DNA of 64,000 bases from Caulobacter hibisci (GTDB taxonomy: Bacteria; Pseudomonadota; Alphaproteobacteria; Caulobacterales; Caulobacteraceae): contig NZ_JADWOX010000005.1 of assembly GCF_016135805.1 (NCBI RefSeq), forward strand, positions 186,001-250,000, written 5' to 3'. A program made the translations under genes and the position numbers. The notes beneath the pieces are model-generated. The model was given only the letters and a program-made list of their open reading frames with translations. It was not told the DNA's origin and did no database searches. Positions 1 to 9,037 of this stretch are shown here, in pieces (position 1 is the first letter of the stretch; each line of letters opens with the position of its first letter).

Positions 1-104
1 CCCTGCCCTTCACCCGGGACGGCAAGGGCTTGAAGGTGGTGCTGCCGGAGCGCCGGCCGGCGTTTACGCCGGTGGTGAAGATCGAAGGGCCGGGGTTGGT
101 TTAA
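1..104 (+). CDS. C-terminal end of a probable alpha-L-fucosidase (GH29), 5' truncated by the window edge
   Basis: Reading from base 3, the window opens inside an open frame of 33 codons that ends in TAA at 102-104. The visible peptide begins LPFTRDGKGLKVVLPERRPA and finishes VVKIEGPGLV. A run of 'LPFTRDGKGLKV.LP' followed by a beta strand ending 'KIEG' resembles the C-terminal beta-sandwich of bacterial GH29 alpha-L-fucosidases. Only the last domain is visible, so the catalytic residues cannot be checked. The gene converges on the TonB-dependent receptor at 293-2575 across an inverted repeat. The family call rests on a short tail and is tentative; another glycoside hydrolase with a similar C-terminal sandwich is possible. 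Confidence 0.45.
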   Translation, partial: LPFTRDGKGLKVVLPERRPAFTPVVKIEGPGLV

Positions 105-109
105 CTAAA

Positions 110-275
110 TCCCTCTCCCCTTGCGGGAGAGGGTGGCCCCCGCGAAGGCGGGGGTCGGGTGAGGGGTCGCACGAACGAAAACGCTGCGAAAGCCGATCAG
201 CTTTCGCGGCGTCTTGCATTTGAGAGACCCCTCATCCGTCGGCTTTCGCCGACACCTTCTCCCGCAAGGGGAGAA
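110..275. repeat. Intergenic inverted repeat between convergent genes
   Basis: The left part reads CCCTCTCCCCTTGCGGGAGA and continues through a GC-rich CCCCCGCGAAGGCGGGGG hairpin to GGTGAGGGGT. The right part at about 226-273 reads as a diverged reverse complement: ACCCCTCATCC, then a CGGC..GCCG hairpin, then CTTCTCCCGCAAGGGGAGAAG. The whole would fold into a long cruciform between two convergent stop codons, so it can serve as a bidirectional terminator. It looks like a member of a dispersed intergenic repeat family. No other copy of this exact family was noticed in the window. Confidence 0.7.
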
Positions 276-292
276 GGAAGACGAGCATCAGC

Positions 293-2575
293 TTATCGCA
301 GCTTGGCGCTGACCGAGATGCCGACGATGCGGGGCTCGTTGAAGACCGAGGCCATGTAGTTCTCGATCACGCCCTTGAGGTTCTTCTCGTTGGTGATGTT
401 GCGGCCGAACAGGGCCACCTCATAGGCGCCGCCCGGAGCCGAGTAGCCCAGCTTCACGCCGCCCTCGAAGTTGCCGTCGGAGTAGAACTCCTTGGTCTTG
501 TAGAGGACGTAGTTGGTGTAGCCCTGCTGGTTCCAGTCGGTGGCGGCGAACAGCACGCCGCCATTGGCCAGCGGCACGTCGTAACGGGCCGTGAAGTCGA
601 TGTTGTACTCCGGCGCGTTCGGCAGCGGCTGGCCGTCGATCTGGGCGTAGACGTTCGAACCGATCTGGATGGTCGGGTTCTGCACGGTGCAGACGACCAC
701 GCCGTTCAGGGCGCAGACCTGGGCGTAGACGCGCTTGTCCTTGATCTCGCTGTGCAGCAGCGAGAGGCCGGCGGTCAGGGTCAGGTTGGCGATCGGCTTC
801 CACTGGGCTTCGGCTTCCATGCCGTAGGCCTCGGCCTGGTCGGCGTTGAACAGCACGCCGTTGCCGTTGCTGTCGTTGCCGTTCAGCTGGATGTCTTCGA
901 CCTTGTAGGTGAAGGCCGTGGCGTTCAGGCGCAGGGTGTTGTCCAGCAGCTGGCTCTTGAAGCCGGCTTCCCACGACAGGATCGTTTCCGAATTGGCCGT
1001 GGTGAAATCGCTGTTGAACACCGCCGAGCGGCCCTGGATGGTCGGGCCGCGGAAGCCGCGGGCGACGCGGGCGTAGACGCTGACGTCGTCGCTGACCTTG
1101 TAGAGCGCCGACAGGTCCCAGCTGGGCTGGCTGTCGGACAGCTTCACGTAGCGGCGGCCGGTATAGGTGACGACGCCGGCGGCGGTGTCGGCCGACTTCA
1201 GCAGGCGGGTCTTCTTGGTGTCGTCGGTCTGACGCAGGCCGCCGGTGACCGTCAGCTTGTCGGTGACGTCATAGCTGACCTGGCCGAACACGGCCCACGA
1301 GGTGTTGACGTTCGACAGCGACACCCAGTTGTTCGGGTTGGTGCGGACGAAGAAGGCGCGCTGGTAGAAGTTGGTGATGTCGCGGCTGTCGAAATAGTAG
1401 CCCCCGACCTGCCACTTCAGCGGACCGTCGGTGTCGCTGGCCAGGCGGATTTCCTGGGTGACCTGATCAAGGTCCTTCACCACGCCCTGCGATTGGCCAA
1501 AGCCGTTGGGCACGCCGCCGACCGGATAGTTGGCGGCCGCGCCGCCGTCGGTGTCGCCACGGCTGTAGCCGTCGGTGGTCTCGTAGGCGCTGATCGAGGT
1601 CAGCTTCACGCCGCCGAAGTCGTAGTCGATCTTCAGCGAGGTCCCGGCGGTGTCATAGGCCTGCGGGTTGTTGACGGCCTCGTCGAAGGCGACCTTGTCG
1701 CGCTCGGCGTACTGGGTGCTGTTGGAGCCCTTCTTCAGGCCGGCGCGGTGGAAGAGGGTCGAGGTGCCCTCGTACTGGCGCAGATGGGCCGAGGCCAGGA
1801 CCGACAGGTTCTCGGTCGGGGTGGCCAGGATTTGCAGACGGATGTCGCGCTCGTCGAAGCCGCCCATGGCGTCGCTCTGCGGCGTCTTGGTGCCGTCGGC
1901 GCTGGTCCCGGCGAAGGTGTTGTCCACCCAGTCGTCGCGGTGCTGGTAGAGGGCCGAGACGCGGAAGGCCAGCTTGTCGGCCACGATCGGGCCGCCGATG
2001 CCGCCGTCGAAGGTGGTGGTGCCGTAGCTGCCGTACGAGGCCTGGGCCCGGCCCTGCAGGGTCTGGGTCGGCTTGATGGTGTCGAACTTGATGATGCCGG
2101 CGGTGGTGTTGCGGCCGAACAGCGAGCCTTGCGGGCCGCGCAGCACTTCCACCTGCTGGACGTCGAACACGGGGTTCGACTTCAGGACGACATGCTCGAG
2201 CACGACCTCGTCCTGGATGATCGACACCGGCTGGGAGGCGCCAAGGTAGAAGTCGATGTTGCCGAGGCCGCGGATGTAGAAGCGCGGGAAGATCCGGCCC
2301 GTGGTGGTCTCGGCATAGAGGCCGGGCACGCGGCCGGCCAGGGCCAGGATGTCGTCGCCGCCGGCCTGCATCGCGCGCAGGTCCTGGCCGCCGACCACGG
2401 CGACCGACAGCGGCGTATCCTGCAGGTTCACCGAGCGGCGCTCGGCGGTGACGATGATCTCTTCCAGGCTGGTGGAGTCAGCCGCTTCTTGGGCGTTGGC
2501 GGCGCCGGCGCAGGCCAGAGCGCCGAGCGCGCAGGTCAGCATAAGCGCCGACCGGCCGAACATGGATTTAGACAC
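293..2575 (-). CDS. TonB-dependent outer-membrane receptor, 760 aa
   Basis: This is a complete TonB-dependent receptor. A signal peptide (about residues 1-28, ending AGAANA) is followed by a TonB-box-like EEIIVTAERR and a plug domain with the typical sequence VEVLRGPQGSLFGRNTTAG near residue 150. A 22-strand type barrel follows, ending in ...VSAKLR with a terminal aromatic/basic pattern. The start is GTG at 2573-2575, chosen because AAGGGGA lies about eight bases upstream. The plug form is that common in sphingomonads and Caulobacter for siderophores, vitamins or small aromatics; the substrate cannot be told from sequence. It has no operon partner: the neighbours are a convergent fucosidase tail and a DUF3667 gene beyond a 155-bp gap. 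A 12-bp palindrome lies in that gap, upstream. Confidence 0.9.
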   Translation of the reverse strand: MSKSMFGRSALMLTCALGALACAGAANAQEAADSTSLEEIIVTAERRSVNLQDTPLSVAVVGGQDLRAMQAGGDDILALAGRVPGLYAETTTGRIFPRFYIRGLGNIDFYLGASQPVSIIQDEVVLEHVVLKSNPVFDVQQVEVLRGPQGSLFGRNTTAGIIKFDTIKPTQTLQGRAQASYGSYGTTTFDGGIGGPIVADKLAFRVSALYQHRDDWVDNTFAGTSADGTKTPQSDAMGGFDERDIRLQILATPTENLSVLASAHLRQYEGTSTLFHRAGLKKGSNSTQYAERDKVAFDEAVNNPQAYDTAGTSLKIDYDFGGVKLTSISAYETTDGYSRGDTDGGAAANYPVGGVPNGFGQSQGVVKDLDQVTQEIRLASDTDGPLKWQVGGYYFDSRDITNFYQRAFFVRTNPNNWVSLSNVNTSWAVFGQVSYDVTDKLTVTGGLRQTDDTKKTRLLKSADTAAGVVTYTGRRYVKLSDSQPSWDLSALYKVSDDVSVYARVARGFRGPTIQGRSAVFNSDFTTANSETILSWEAGFKSQLLDNTLRLNATAFTYKVEDIQLNGNDSNGNGVLFNADQAEAYGMEAEAQWKPIANLTLTAGLSLLHSEIKDKRVYAQVCALNGVVVCTVQNPTIQIGSNVYAQIDGQPLPNAPEYNIDFTARYDVPLANGGVLFAATDWNQQGYTNYVLYKTKEFYSDGNFEGGVKLGYSAPGGAYEVALFGRNITNEKNLKGVIENYMASVFNEPRIVGISVSAKLR

Positions 2576-2660
2576 GTAGTAATCCCCTTATTACGCGGAA
2601 GTGCCTGCGGTTGTTTATTATTTCCGCATCACGTCGCTCGGGTATCAGCCGCGTGTAAAA

Positions 2661-2672
2661 CTGTCATGACAG
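2661..2672. promoter_or_regulatory. Perfect 12-bp palindrome upstream of the TonB receptor (candidate operator)
   Basis: CTGTCATGACAG is a perfect palindrome 86 bases upstream of the receptor's GTG start and downstream of the DUF3667 stop codon at 2731. It is placed where an operator for the receptor would be. No regulator gene adjoins it, so which protein would bind is unknown. Confidence 0.35.
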
Positions 2673-2730
2673 GCACGGACGGTAACCGGGGATAAAGTCC
2701 GCTCACGAACAATAAAGCGGCAGGCGGTCG

Positions 2731-3765
2731 TCAGATCTGCGACAACCCCAGCCACAGCAGGCCCAGCAGCAGGAAGACGAACGCCATCTGCGTGGTCACC
2801 CAGACGACGCCGGTCTTGAGCACCGCGCCGAAGATGTTGGAGCCATAGACGCCGCGCAGGGTCTGGAACAGGTTCACCGGCGCCCAGAGCAGCGCTGCCA
2901 GGACGCCGATCTCGCTCACCTGGCGCGGCAGGATCAGCACTACCGCCCACAGCAGGAAGATGAACGACAGGTAGTTCATCGAGACGATCAGGTGATCGTA
3001 CATGAAGAACTTCCGCCGGTAGAAATAGCAGCCGGCCAGGGACAGGGCGAGGATCGGCAGCAGGAACACCGCCAGCCTGTGCCCCCAGCCGAAGACCACG
3101 GCCATGAAGTAACCGGGCGTGGCGACGGCCTTGTTCAACTGGGTGTTCAGCCATTCCGCCTTGGCCTTGTCGTTGGCCAGGACGTCCTTGCTGGGCCCCA
3201 CGAACCGAAGCTTCGTGCCGTCCTTGCCGACCGTCAGGACGCCGTCCTCCTGAAGGTCCTTGGCGGCTTCGGCCGACGCCTGGCTGGCCGCGCCGCCGCC
3301 AGGCTTTGCGTGGGCGGCCTCGCCGTGAGCGGCAGGGGAAGCATGCTCGGCACGGTGCTGCGCATCGTGCACCGCCTTGTGGATCACCGTCTCGGCCGAG
3401 AGGATGAACAGCAGCAGCGAGACCAGGAACAGGCGGAACGGCGGCACGTGCCGGGCGCGCTTGCCGTCGAGATATTCGCGGCTCAGCCGTCCGGGCCGCA
3501 CGAACAGCCACGGCACGGTGCGCCACAGCCGGCCGTCGAGGTGGAACATCCCCTCGATGGCCTCCCAGGTGACGTGCAGGATCGACTTGTGATGGTTCGA
3601 GGCTTCCTGGCCGCAGGCGTGGCAGAAATGGCCGACCAGCTCGGTCTCGCAGTTGTCGCACTTGGTCCCGGGCGGCGGAGCCGAATGGGTCGAGCGCCCG
3701 TCCGACCGGAAACGCGCCATCCAGCCGCCCAGCGCTCCGCCGGTGATCGCCTCGAGTTCCTTCAC
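2731..3765 (-). CDS. DUF3667 family integral membrane protein with N-terminal zinc ribbon
   Basis: The protein is 344 aa if it starts at GTG 3763-3765, which follows a GGGGG Shine-Dalgarno-like run. Near residues 33-50 a CxxC...CxxC zinc ribbon (CDNCETELVGHFCHACGQ) is followed by a conserved segment with LWRTVPWLFVRPGRLSREYL and GKRARHVPPFRLF. Both are hallmarks of DUF3667 proteins. A first membrane helix (LFLVSLLLFIL) follows, then a soluble Ala/His-rich loop, then three or four C-terminal helices. The family's function is unknown. The longer open frame up to 3834 lacks a comparable ribosome binding site. It stands alone between the TonB receptor and the hut locus. Confidence 0.8.
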   Translation of the reverse strand: MKELEAITGGALGGWMARFRSDGRSTHSAPPPGTKCDNCETELVGHFCHACGQEASNHHKSILHVTWEAIEGMFHLDGRLWRTVPWLFVRPGRLSREYLDGKRARHVPPFRLFLVSLLLFILSAETVIHKAVHDAQHRAEHASPAAHGEAAHAKPGGGAASQASAEAAKDLQEDGVLTVGKDGTKLRFVGPSKDVLANDKAKAEWLNTQLNKAVATPGYFMAVVFGWGHRLAVFLLPILALSLAGCYFYRRKFFMYDHLIVSMNYLSFIFLLWAVVLILPRQVSEIGVLAALLWAPVNLFQTLRGVYGSNIFGAVLKTGVVWVTTQMAFVFLLLGLLWLGLSQI

Positions 3766-3905
3766 GCCAGCCCCCAACGCACGATTCCGTCGCCACTCGC
3801 ATAACGATGTACGACAGCTTGCACGCGAGCGCACGTGGGGGAACGCGGGTACGGTTCAGACGCCCAGACGTTGGGCGCCCTTGCCCTCCATCAGCCCCCC
3901 AAAAT

Positions 3906-4000
3906 GAAGTCATCGCCCGCTTCATGCGGGCGACCCAAGCTGAACTCGCCCCAGTCTGACAGGACGCTTGGGTCGCCCGGACAAGCCGGGCGATGACTTC
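3906..4000. repeat. Intergenic inverted repeat between DUF3667 and hutC
   Basis: GAAGTCATCGCCCGC...GCGGGCGACCCAAGC is followed, after about 25 bases, by GCTTGGGTCGCCCGG...CCGGGCGATGACTTC. The two halves are near-perfect reverse complements, and each half carries its own small hairpin, giving a clover-like fold. It lies just beyond the hutC stop codon (4032, minus strand), where it could also end the hutFC transcript. One copy was seen. Confidence 0.7.
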
Positions 4001-4031
4001 TGAACGGGGCAAGGTGGAAAGGAGGGCGCGG

Positions 4032-4742
4032 CTAACGCGCCGGGCCGAAGCGAGCCACCAGGTCATAGGCCTCGCCGGGGAACAGCTGGCGCACGTGGGT
4101 GACGGGCTCGCCGGCCCGCCAGGTGCGGCGCTCAACGGCCAGCAGGGCCGTGCCGACGTCCAGGGCCAGGAGCTCGGCGACGGCGGCTTCCGCCCCCACG
4201 GCGCTGATCCGGCTTTCCGCTTCCGTCCACGGCACGTGATGCAGCAGCCAGGCGCCGGGCGGCTCGGCGGCGAAGTCGGCGGCGGCGGCCTCGGGCACGG
4301 CGGCCAGGCTGATCAGGCGGTCCTCCAGGGCGAAGGGCCGCCCGCCGGCCACGTGCAGGCCGCGCAGGGCGATGAGGTCGCCCTCCCCCGCCAGCTCGAC
4401 CTCGTCGGCGTCATCCGGATCGGCGGCGCGGCGCGCGGCGGCCAGCAGCACGAAGGCGTAGGTCTCGCCGCGCGCGGTGATCTCGGCCTGGATGTCGGGG
4501 ATGTCGAGGACGGTAGAATGCACCTTGGGCCGGGCCACGAACGAGCCGGCCCGTCGGCGGCGGACGATCAGGCCGGTGTCGGCCAAGGCTGACATCGCCT
4601 TGTTCACCGTCATCCGCGAGCAGCCGTACTGGGCCATCAGCTCGCTCTCGAACGGCACGCGATGACCCGGCGCCCAGGCGCCCGAGCGGATCAGGCCCTC
4701 GATCTCGTCGCGGATGCGCTGGTGCAGGGGGGCGGCGGTCAA
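4032..4742 (-). CDS. hutC: HutC, GntR-family repressor of histidine utilisation
   Basis: A 236-aa GntR regulator of the HutC/FarR subfamily. Residues about 5-70 form the winged helix-turn-helix (LHQRIRDEIEGLIRSGAW...SRMTVNKAMSALADTGLIVRRRRAGSFVA). The rest is the UTRA effector domain, which in HutC senses urocanate. The start is TTG at 4740-4742. It overlaps the hutF stop codon as TTGA, so hutF and hutC are probably translationally coupled; a longer in-frame extension upstream has no GntR similarity. HutC represses the hut genes until urocanate accumulates, and a matching palindrome lies at 6210-6227 between the divergent hut transcripts. As the last gene of the hutF-hutC unit it is probably autoregulated. 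Confidence 0.93.
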   Translation of the reverse strand: MTAAPLHQRIRDEIEGLIRSGAWAPGHRVPFESELMAQYGCSRMTVNKAMSALADTGLIVRRRRAGSFVARPKVHSTVLDIPDIQAEITARGETYAFVLLAAARRAADPDDADEVELAGEGDLIALRGLHVAGGRPFALEDRLISLAAVPEAAAADFAAEPPGAWLLHHVPWTEAESRISAVGAEAAVAELLALDVGTALLAVERRTWRAGEPVTHVRQLFPGEAYDLVARFGPAR

Positions 4743-6187
4743 GACAGCAGGGCCTTCAGGGTCTGGCGATAGCGTTCGGCGATGGCGTCGCGATGCCGGT
4801 GGCGGCCGCCAGAGACGACGGGACGACCAGCGCGCCAGACGCTGTCGATCGCCCCGTGGCGGCCGGCGAAGACCAGGCTGTCGATCAGGGCGTCGCCGCC
4901 GCGCCCGACGATGGCCGGGTGCTCGCGGTCGAGGGTGACGAAGTCGGCCGGCGCGCCCCGGCGCAGACCCGGCCGGCCCGCGCCCAGGGCCTGGGCCCCG
5001 CCCGCCACGGCCGCGCGCCACAGCTCGCCGCCGGTCGAGCGCTTGGGACCGCCGGCCAGCACGTTGCGAGCCCGGCGGGTCAGGCGCTGGGAATATTCCA
5101 GAAGCCGCAGTTCCTCGGCCGCGTCGATCAGCACGTTGCTGTCCGAGCCGATCCCGAAGGCGCCGCCGGCGGCCTGGAAGTCGTGGGCGGGAAAGACGCC
5201 GTCGCCCAGATTGGCCTCGGTGATCGGACAGAGGCCGGCGACCGCGCCGCTCTTGGCCAGGCGCTCGGTCTCCATGGCGTTCATGTGGGTGGCGTGGACC
5301 AGGCACCACGACTTGCCGACGTCGGCGTGGTTCATCAGCCAGCGCACCGGACGCTGGCCGGTGGCGGCCAGACAGTCGTCCACTTCCTTGGTCTGCTCGG
5401 CGATGTGGATGTGGATCGGACCGCCGGCGGCCAGGGGTGTGATGGCCGTCAGTTCCTCAGGCGTCACGGCGCGCAGGCTGTGGGGCGCGATCCCGACCAC
5501 CGCCTCGGACAGGCCCGCGACGGCGGCGCGGCTGGCCTCCAGCAGGCGGGCGTAGCCGTCGACATCGGTGACGAAGCGCTTCTGGCCCTCGCCCGGCGCG
5601 GCGCCGCCGAAGCCCGAATGGGCGTAGAACACCGGCAGCAGGGTCAGGCCGATGCCGGTCTCTTCCGCCGCCGCGGCGATCCGCGCGCCCATCTCGGCGG
5701 GATCGTCGAAGGCCGCGCCGCCCCGGTCATGATGCAGGTAGTGGAACTCGCCGACGCGGGTGAAGCCGCTTTCCAGCATCTCGACCTGGCCCATGGCGGC
5801 GATGGCCTGCAGGGCGTCGGGATCGAGCCGCTCGACGAAGCGGTACATCAGCTCGCGCCAGGTCCAGAAGCTGTCGCCCTCCTCGCCGCGCGCCTCGGTC
5901 AGGCCGGCCATGGCCCGCTGAAAGGCGTGGCTGTGCAGGTTGGGCATGCCCGGCAGGGCGGCGCCCAGGCGGGGCTCGCTACCGGCGACGACGTCGGTGT
6001 CGATGCGGGCGATGCGGCCTTCCGACAGGGTCAGGCGCACGCCCTTGGCCCAGCCGTCGGCCAGCAGGGCGCTTTCGCACCAGACCACGACGTCGCGAGA
6101 AGCCTCGGGCGCAGGTGCGCTCGGGGCTTCGACGAGCACCTCCTCGGGCGCCGGTTCGGGGGCTTCAAGATTCTCGGCGTCGCTCAC
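4739..6187 (-). CDS. hutF: HutF, formimidoylglutamate deiminase
   Basis: An amidohydrolase-superfamily enzyme that converts N-formimidoyl-L-glutamate to N-formyl-L-glutamate and ammonia, the five-step branch completed by HutG. Visible motifs are the metal-binding [14 protein letters not shown], the conserved [10 protein letters not shown] segment, IHIHIAEQ with the metal and catalytic His, and [12 protein letters not shown] near the C-terminus. The start is GTG 6185-6187, giving 482 aa. This adds an acidic Pro/Ala-rich stretch of about 35 residues ([20 protein letters not shown]) ahead of the domain, which is unusual for the family of about 450 aa. An internal start near [14 protein letters not shown] is possible. 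It is divergent from hutI across the HutC-type operator. Confidence 0.93.
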   Translation of the reverse strand: MSDAENLEAPEPAPEEVLVEAPSAPAPEASRDVVVWCESALLADGWAKGVRLTLSEGRIARIDTDVVAGSEPRLGAALPGMPNLHSHAFQRAMAGLTEARGEEGDSFWTWRELMYRFVERLDPDALQAIAAMGQVEMLESGFTRVGEFHYLHHDRGGAAFDDPAEMGARIAAAAEETGIGLTLLPVFYAHSGFGGAAPGEGQKRFVTDVDGYARLLEASRAAVAGLSEAVVGIAPHSLRAVTPEELTAITPLAAGGPIHIHIAEQTKEVDDCLAATGQRPVRWLMNHADVGKSWCLVHATHMNAMETERLAKSGAVAGLCPITEANLGDGVFPAHDFQAAGGAFGIGSDSNVLIDAAEELRLLEYSQRLTRRARNVLAGGPKRSTGGELWRAAVAGGAQALGAGRPGLRRGAPADFVTLDREHPAIVGRGGDALIDSLVFAGRHGAIDSVWRAGRPVVSGGRHRHRDAIAERYRQTLKALLS

Positions 6188-6209
6188 TGGACAATCCTCG
6201 TCGCTCGCG

Positions 6210-6227
6210 AATATGTCTATACATATT
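6210..6227. promoter_or_regulatory. HutC-type operator palindrome between hutF and hutI
   Basis: AATATGTCTATACATATT has 7-bp arms AATATGT/ACATATT around CTAT. Its core, TGTC-TA-TACA, differs at one base from the TGTA-N2-TACA form reported for pseudomonad HutC sites. It lies 23 bases upstream of the hutF GTG and 58 bases upstream of the hutI ATG, in an AT-rich patch inside very GC-rich DNA. One operator could therefore control both divergent hut transcripts. Confidence 0.7.
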
Positions 6228-6284
6228 GAACCGGGCCGCAAGGGTCGCGGGGAGCGACTCAAGACGGATCGGGAGGCGTTGGCG

Positions 6285-7508
6285 ATGCGGTGCGATCGGG
6301 TTTGGATCAAGGCCCGCCTTGCGACCCTCGCCGAAGCCGCGCCCGGCCTGGGCGTCGTCGAGGACGGCGTGATCGCCGCCAAGGACGGCCGGATCCTCTA
6401 TGCCGGCCCCGCCAGCGGCGCCCCGTCCTTCGAGGCCCCCGAGACCATCGACTGCGACGGCCGCTGGATCACCCCCGGCCTGATCGACCCGCACACCCAC
6501 CTGATCTTCGGCGGCGACCGCGCCCACGAGTTCGAGCTGCGGCTGGCGGGCGCATCGTACGAAGAGATCGCCCGGGCCGGCGGCGGCATCGTCTCGACCA
6601 TGAAGGCCACCCGCGAGGCGACCGAAGACCAGTTGGTCGCCGCCGCCCTGCCCCGCCTGGACGCCCTGATCGCCGAGGGCATGACGACCATCGAGGTCAA
6701 GTCCGGCTACGGCCTCTCCCTCGAACACGAGCTGAAGAGCCTGCGCGCCGCCCGCGGCCTGGCCAAGGCTCGGCCGGTTTTGGTGAAGACCACCTTCCTC
6801 GGCGCCCACGCCCTGCCGCCGGAATATAAGGGCGACGCCGACGGCTACATCGACCTTGTTTGCCGCGAGATGATCCCCGCCGTAGCCGCCCCTGAATTCG
6901 GGGGGGAAGGCCTCGCCGACGCCGTAGACGGCTTCTGCGAAGGCATCGGCTTTTCCCCCGCCCAGATCCGCCGGGTGTTCGAGACCGCCCGCGCCCACGG
7001 CCTACCGGTCAAGCTGCACGCAGAGCAGCTGTCGAACCTCAACGGCGCGGCCCTAGCCGCCGAATTCGGGGCGCTGTCGGCCGACCACCTGGAGCATCTC
7101 GACGAAGCCGGGATCGCCGCCATGGCCAAGGCCGGCACGACGGCGGTGCTGCTGCCCGGCGCCTACTACTTCGTTCGCGAGACCAAGTTGCCGCCGATAG
7201 AAGCCTTGCGCGCGGCCGGCGTGCCGCTGGCCCTGGCCACCGACTGCAACCCCGGCACCTCGCCGCTGACCAGCCTGCTGCTGACCATGAACATGGCCGC
7301 CACCCTGTTCCGCCTGACGGTGGACGAGTGCCTGGCCGGCGTCATCCGCGAGGCCGCCCGGGCCCTGGGCGTGCTGGCTGATCGCGGAACCCTGGAAGCC
7401 GGCAAGGCCTGCGACCTCGCCATCTGGGACGTCGAGCGTCCCGCCGAACTTGTCTACCGCATGGGCTTCAATCCGCTCCATGCGCGCGTCTGGAGCGCCG
7501 TTTCGTGA
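6285..7508 (+). CDS. hutI: HutI, imidazolonepropionase
   Basis: The 407-aa enzyme hydrolyses 4-imidazolone-5-propanoate to N-formimidoyl-L-glutamate, the third step of histidine degradation. It has the amidohydrolase metal site in [14 protein letters not shown] (His70, His72), the substrate segment [37 protein letters not shown] and the late [13 protein letters not shown] 6285 was chosen because GGGAGG lies about eight bases before it and the protein then begins directly with the domain ([15 protein letters not shown]). Its TGA stop overlaps the hutH GTG start as GTGA, so hutI and hutH are coupled. It is the first gene of the rightward hut unit, under the palindrome at 6210. Confidence 0.95.
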   Translation: MRCDRVWIKARLATLAEAAPGLGVVEDGVIAAKDGRILYAGPASGAPSFEAPETIDCDGRWITPGLIDPHTHLIFGGDRAHEFELRLAGASYEEIARAGGGIVSTMKATREATEDQLVAAALPRLDALIAEGMTTIEVKSGYGLSLEHELKSLRAARGLAKARPVLVKTTFLGAHALPPEYKGDADGYIDLVCREMIPAVAAPEFGGEGLADAVDGFCEGIGFSPAQIRRVFETARAHGLPVKLHAEQLSNLNGAALAAEFGALSADHLEHLDEAGIAAMAKAGTTAVLLPGAYYFVRETKLPPIEALRAAGVPLALATDCNPGTSPLTSLLLTMNMAATLFRLTVDECLAGVIREAARALGVLADRGTLEAGKACDLAIWDVERPAELVYRMGFNPLHARVWSAVS

Positions 7509-9037
7509 TCACTGAAGTCCTCATCCCCGGCGAAGTCAGCCTCGCCCAGTGGAAGTCCGTCTATCGCGGCGCGGCCGCCCGCCTGGCCGACGGCGCCTGG
7601 CCGGTGATCGCGGAAAGCGCCGCGGCGGTGACCCGCATCCTGGCCAAGGGCGAGCCGGTCTACGGCATCAATACGGGCTTTGGGAAACTGGCCAGCGTGC
7701 GCATCGGCGACGAGGACCTGGCGACCCTGCAGCGTAACATCGTGCTGTCCCACGCCGCCGGCACGGGCGAGCCCTCGCCGGTTGCGGTGATCCGCCTGAT
7801 GATGGCCCTGAAGCTGGCCAGCCTGGCGCAAGGCGCCTCGGGCGTGCGGGTCGAGACGGTCAAGCTGCTGGAAGCGATGCTGGAGCTTGGCCTGACGCCG
7901 GTGGTGCCCAGCCAGGGCTCGGTCGGCGCCTCCGGAGACCTCGCGCCGCTGGCGCACATGGCCGCGACCATGATCGGGGTCGGCGAGATCGACGTCGGCG
8001 GCGTGCGAAAGCCCGCGCTCGAAGCCCTGAGCCGCGCCGGCCTCGCCCCCGTCGAACTCGGCCCTAAGGAAGGCCTGGCCCTGCTGAACGGCACCCAGTT
8101 CTCGACCGCCAATGCGCTCGCCGGCCTGTTCGAGGCCGACCTGCTGTTCCAGTCGGCCCTGGTCACCGGCGCCCTGTCGACCGAGGCCGCCAAGGGCTCT
8201 GACACGCCGTTCGATCCGCGCATCCACGCCCTGCGCCGCCACGCCGGCCAGATCGAGACCGCCGCCGCCCTGCGCAGCCTGATGGCGGCCTCCGACATCC
8301 GCGCCTCGCACCTGAAGGAGGACGAGCGGGTGCAGGACCCCTACTGCCTGCGCTGCCAGCCGCAGGTGATGGGCGCGGCGCTCGACGTGCTGCGCCAGGC
8401 GGCGACCACCCTGGCCACCGAGGCCAACGGCGTGTCGGACAACCCACTGATCTTCCCGGAAGCGGACGAGGCCCTGTCCGGCGGCAACTTCCACGCCGAG
8501 CCCGTGGCCTTCGCCGCCGACATGATCGCCCTGGCCGTCTGCGAGATCGGCTCGATCGCCGAGCGCCGCATCGCCATGCTGGTGGATCCGGCGCTGTCGG
8601 GCCTGCCGGCCTTCCTGACGCCCAAGCCGGGCCTGAACTCCGGCTTCATGATCCCGCAGGTCACGGCCGCGGCCCTGGTCTCGGAGAACAAGCAGAAGGC
8701 CTATCCGGCTAGCGTCGACTCCATCCCGACCTCGGCCAACCAGGAAGACCACGTGTCGATGGCCGCCCACGGGGCGCGCCGCCTGCTGTCGATGGTCGAG
8801 AACGCAACGGCGGTGATCGGCATTGAACTGCTGGCCGCCGCGCAAGGCTGCGACTTCCATGCGCCCCTGACCTCCAGCGCCGTCCTTGAGGCCGTGCGCA
8901 AGGCGGTGCGGGCGCGGGTGCCGCACCTTTCGGACGACCGCCACTTCCATCCCGACATGGAAGCGGCCAACACTCTGGTGCGGACTGGCGCGGTGATCGC
9001 CGCGGCAGCCGGCGTTCCCTTGCCCGGAGCGACCTGA
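7505..9037 (+). CDS. hutH: HutH, histidine ammonia-lyase
   Basis: This 510-aa enzyme deaminates L-histidine to trans-urocanate, the first step of the pathway. The MIO prosthetic group forms from Ala142-Ser143-Gly144 in [15 protein letters not shown], the same numbering as the classic enzyme. Also visible are [10 protein letters not shown] near residue 55, the [15 protein letters not shown] segment, and [14 protein letters not shown] near residue 415. The GTG start overlaps hutI. The final TGATG joins it to hutG with a one-base overlap, indicating tight translational coupling through hutI-hutH-hutG. The length is normal and nothing appears truncated. Confidence 0.96.
   Translation: MITEVLIPGEVSLAQWKSVYRGAAARLADGAWPVIAESAAAVTRILAKGEPVYGINTGFGKLASVRIGDEDLATLQRNIVLSHAAGTGEPSPVAVIRLMMALKLASLAQGASGVRVETVKLLEAMLELGLTPVVPSQGSVGASGDLAPLAHMAATMIGVGEIDVGGVRKPALEALSRAGLAPVELGPKEGLALLNGTQFSTANALAGLFEADLLFQSALVTGALSTEAAKGSDTPFDPRIHALRRHAGQIETAAALRSLMAASDIRASHLKEDERVQDPYCLRCQPQVMGAALDVLRQAATTLATEANGVSDNPLIFPEADEALSGGNFHAEPVAFAADMIALAVCEIGSIAERRIAMLVDPALSGLPAFLTPKPGLNSGFMIPQVTAAALVSENKQKAYPASVDSIPTSANQEDHVSMAAHGARRLLSMVENATAVIGIELLAAAQGCDFHAPLTSSAVLEAVRKAVRARVPHLSDDRHFHPDMEAANTLVRTGAVIAAAAGVPLPGAT

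Noticed and set aside
752-2695. 647-codon plus-strand frame opposite the first TonB receptor
   Set aside because: Antisense shadow; the receptor has a signal peptide, plug and barrel on the minus strand.
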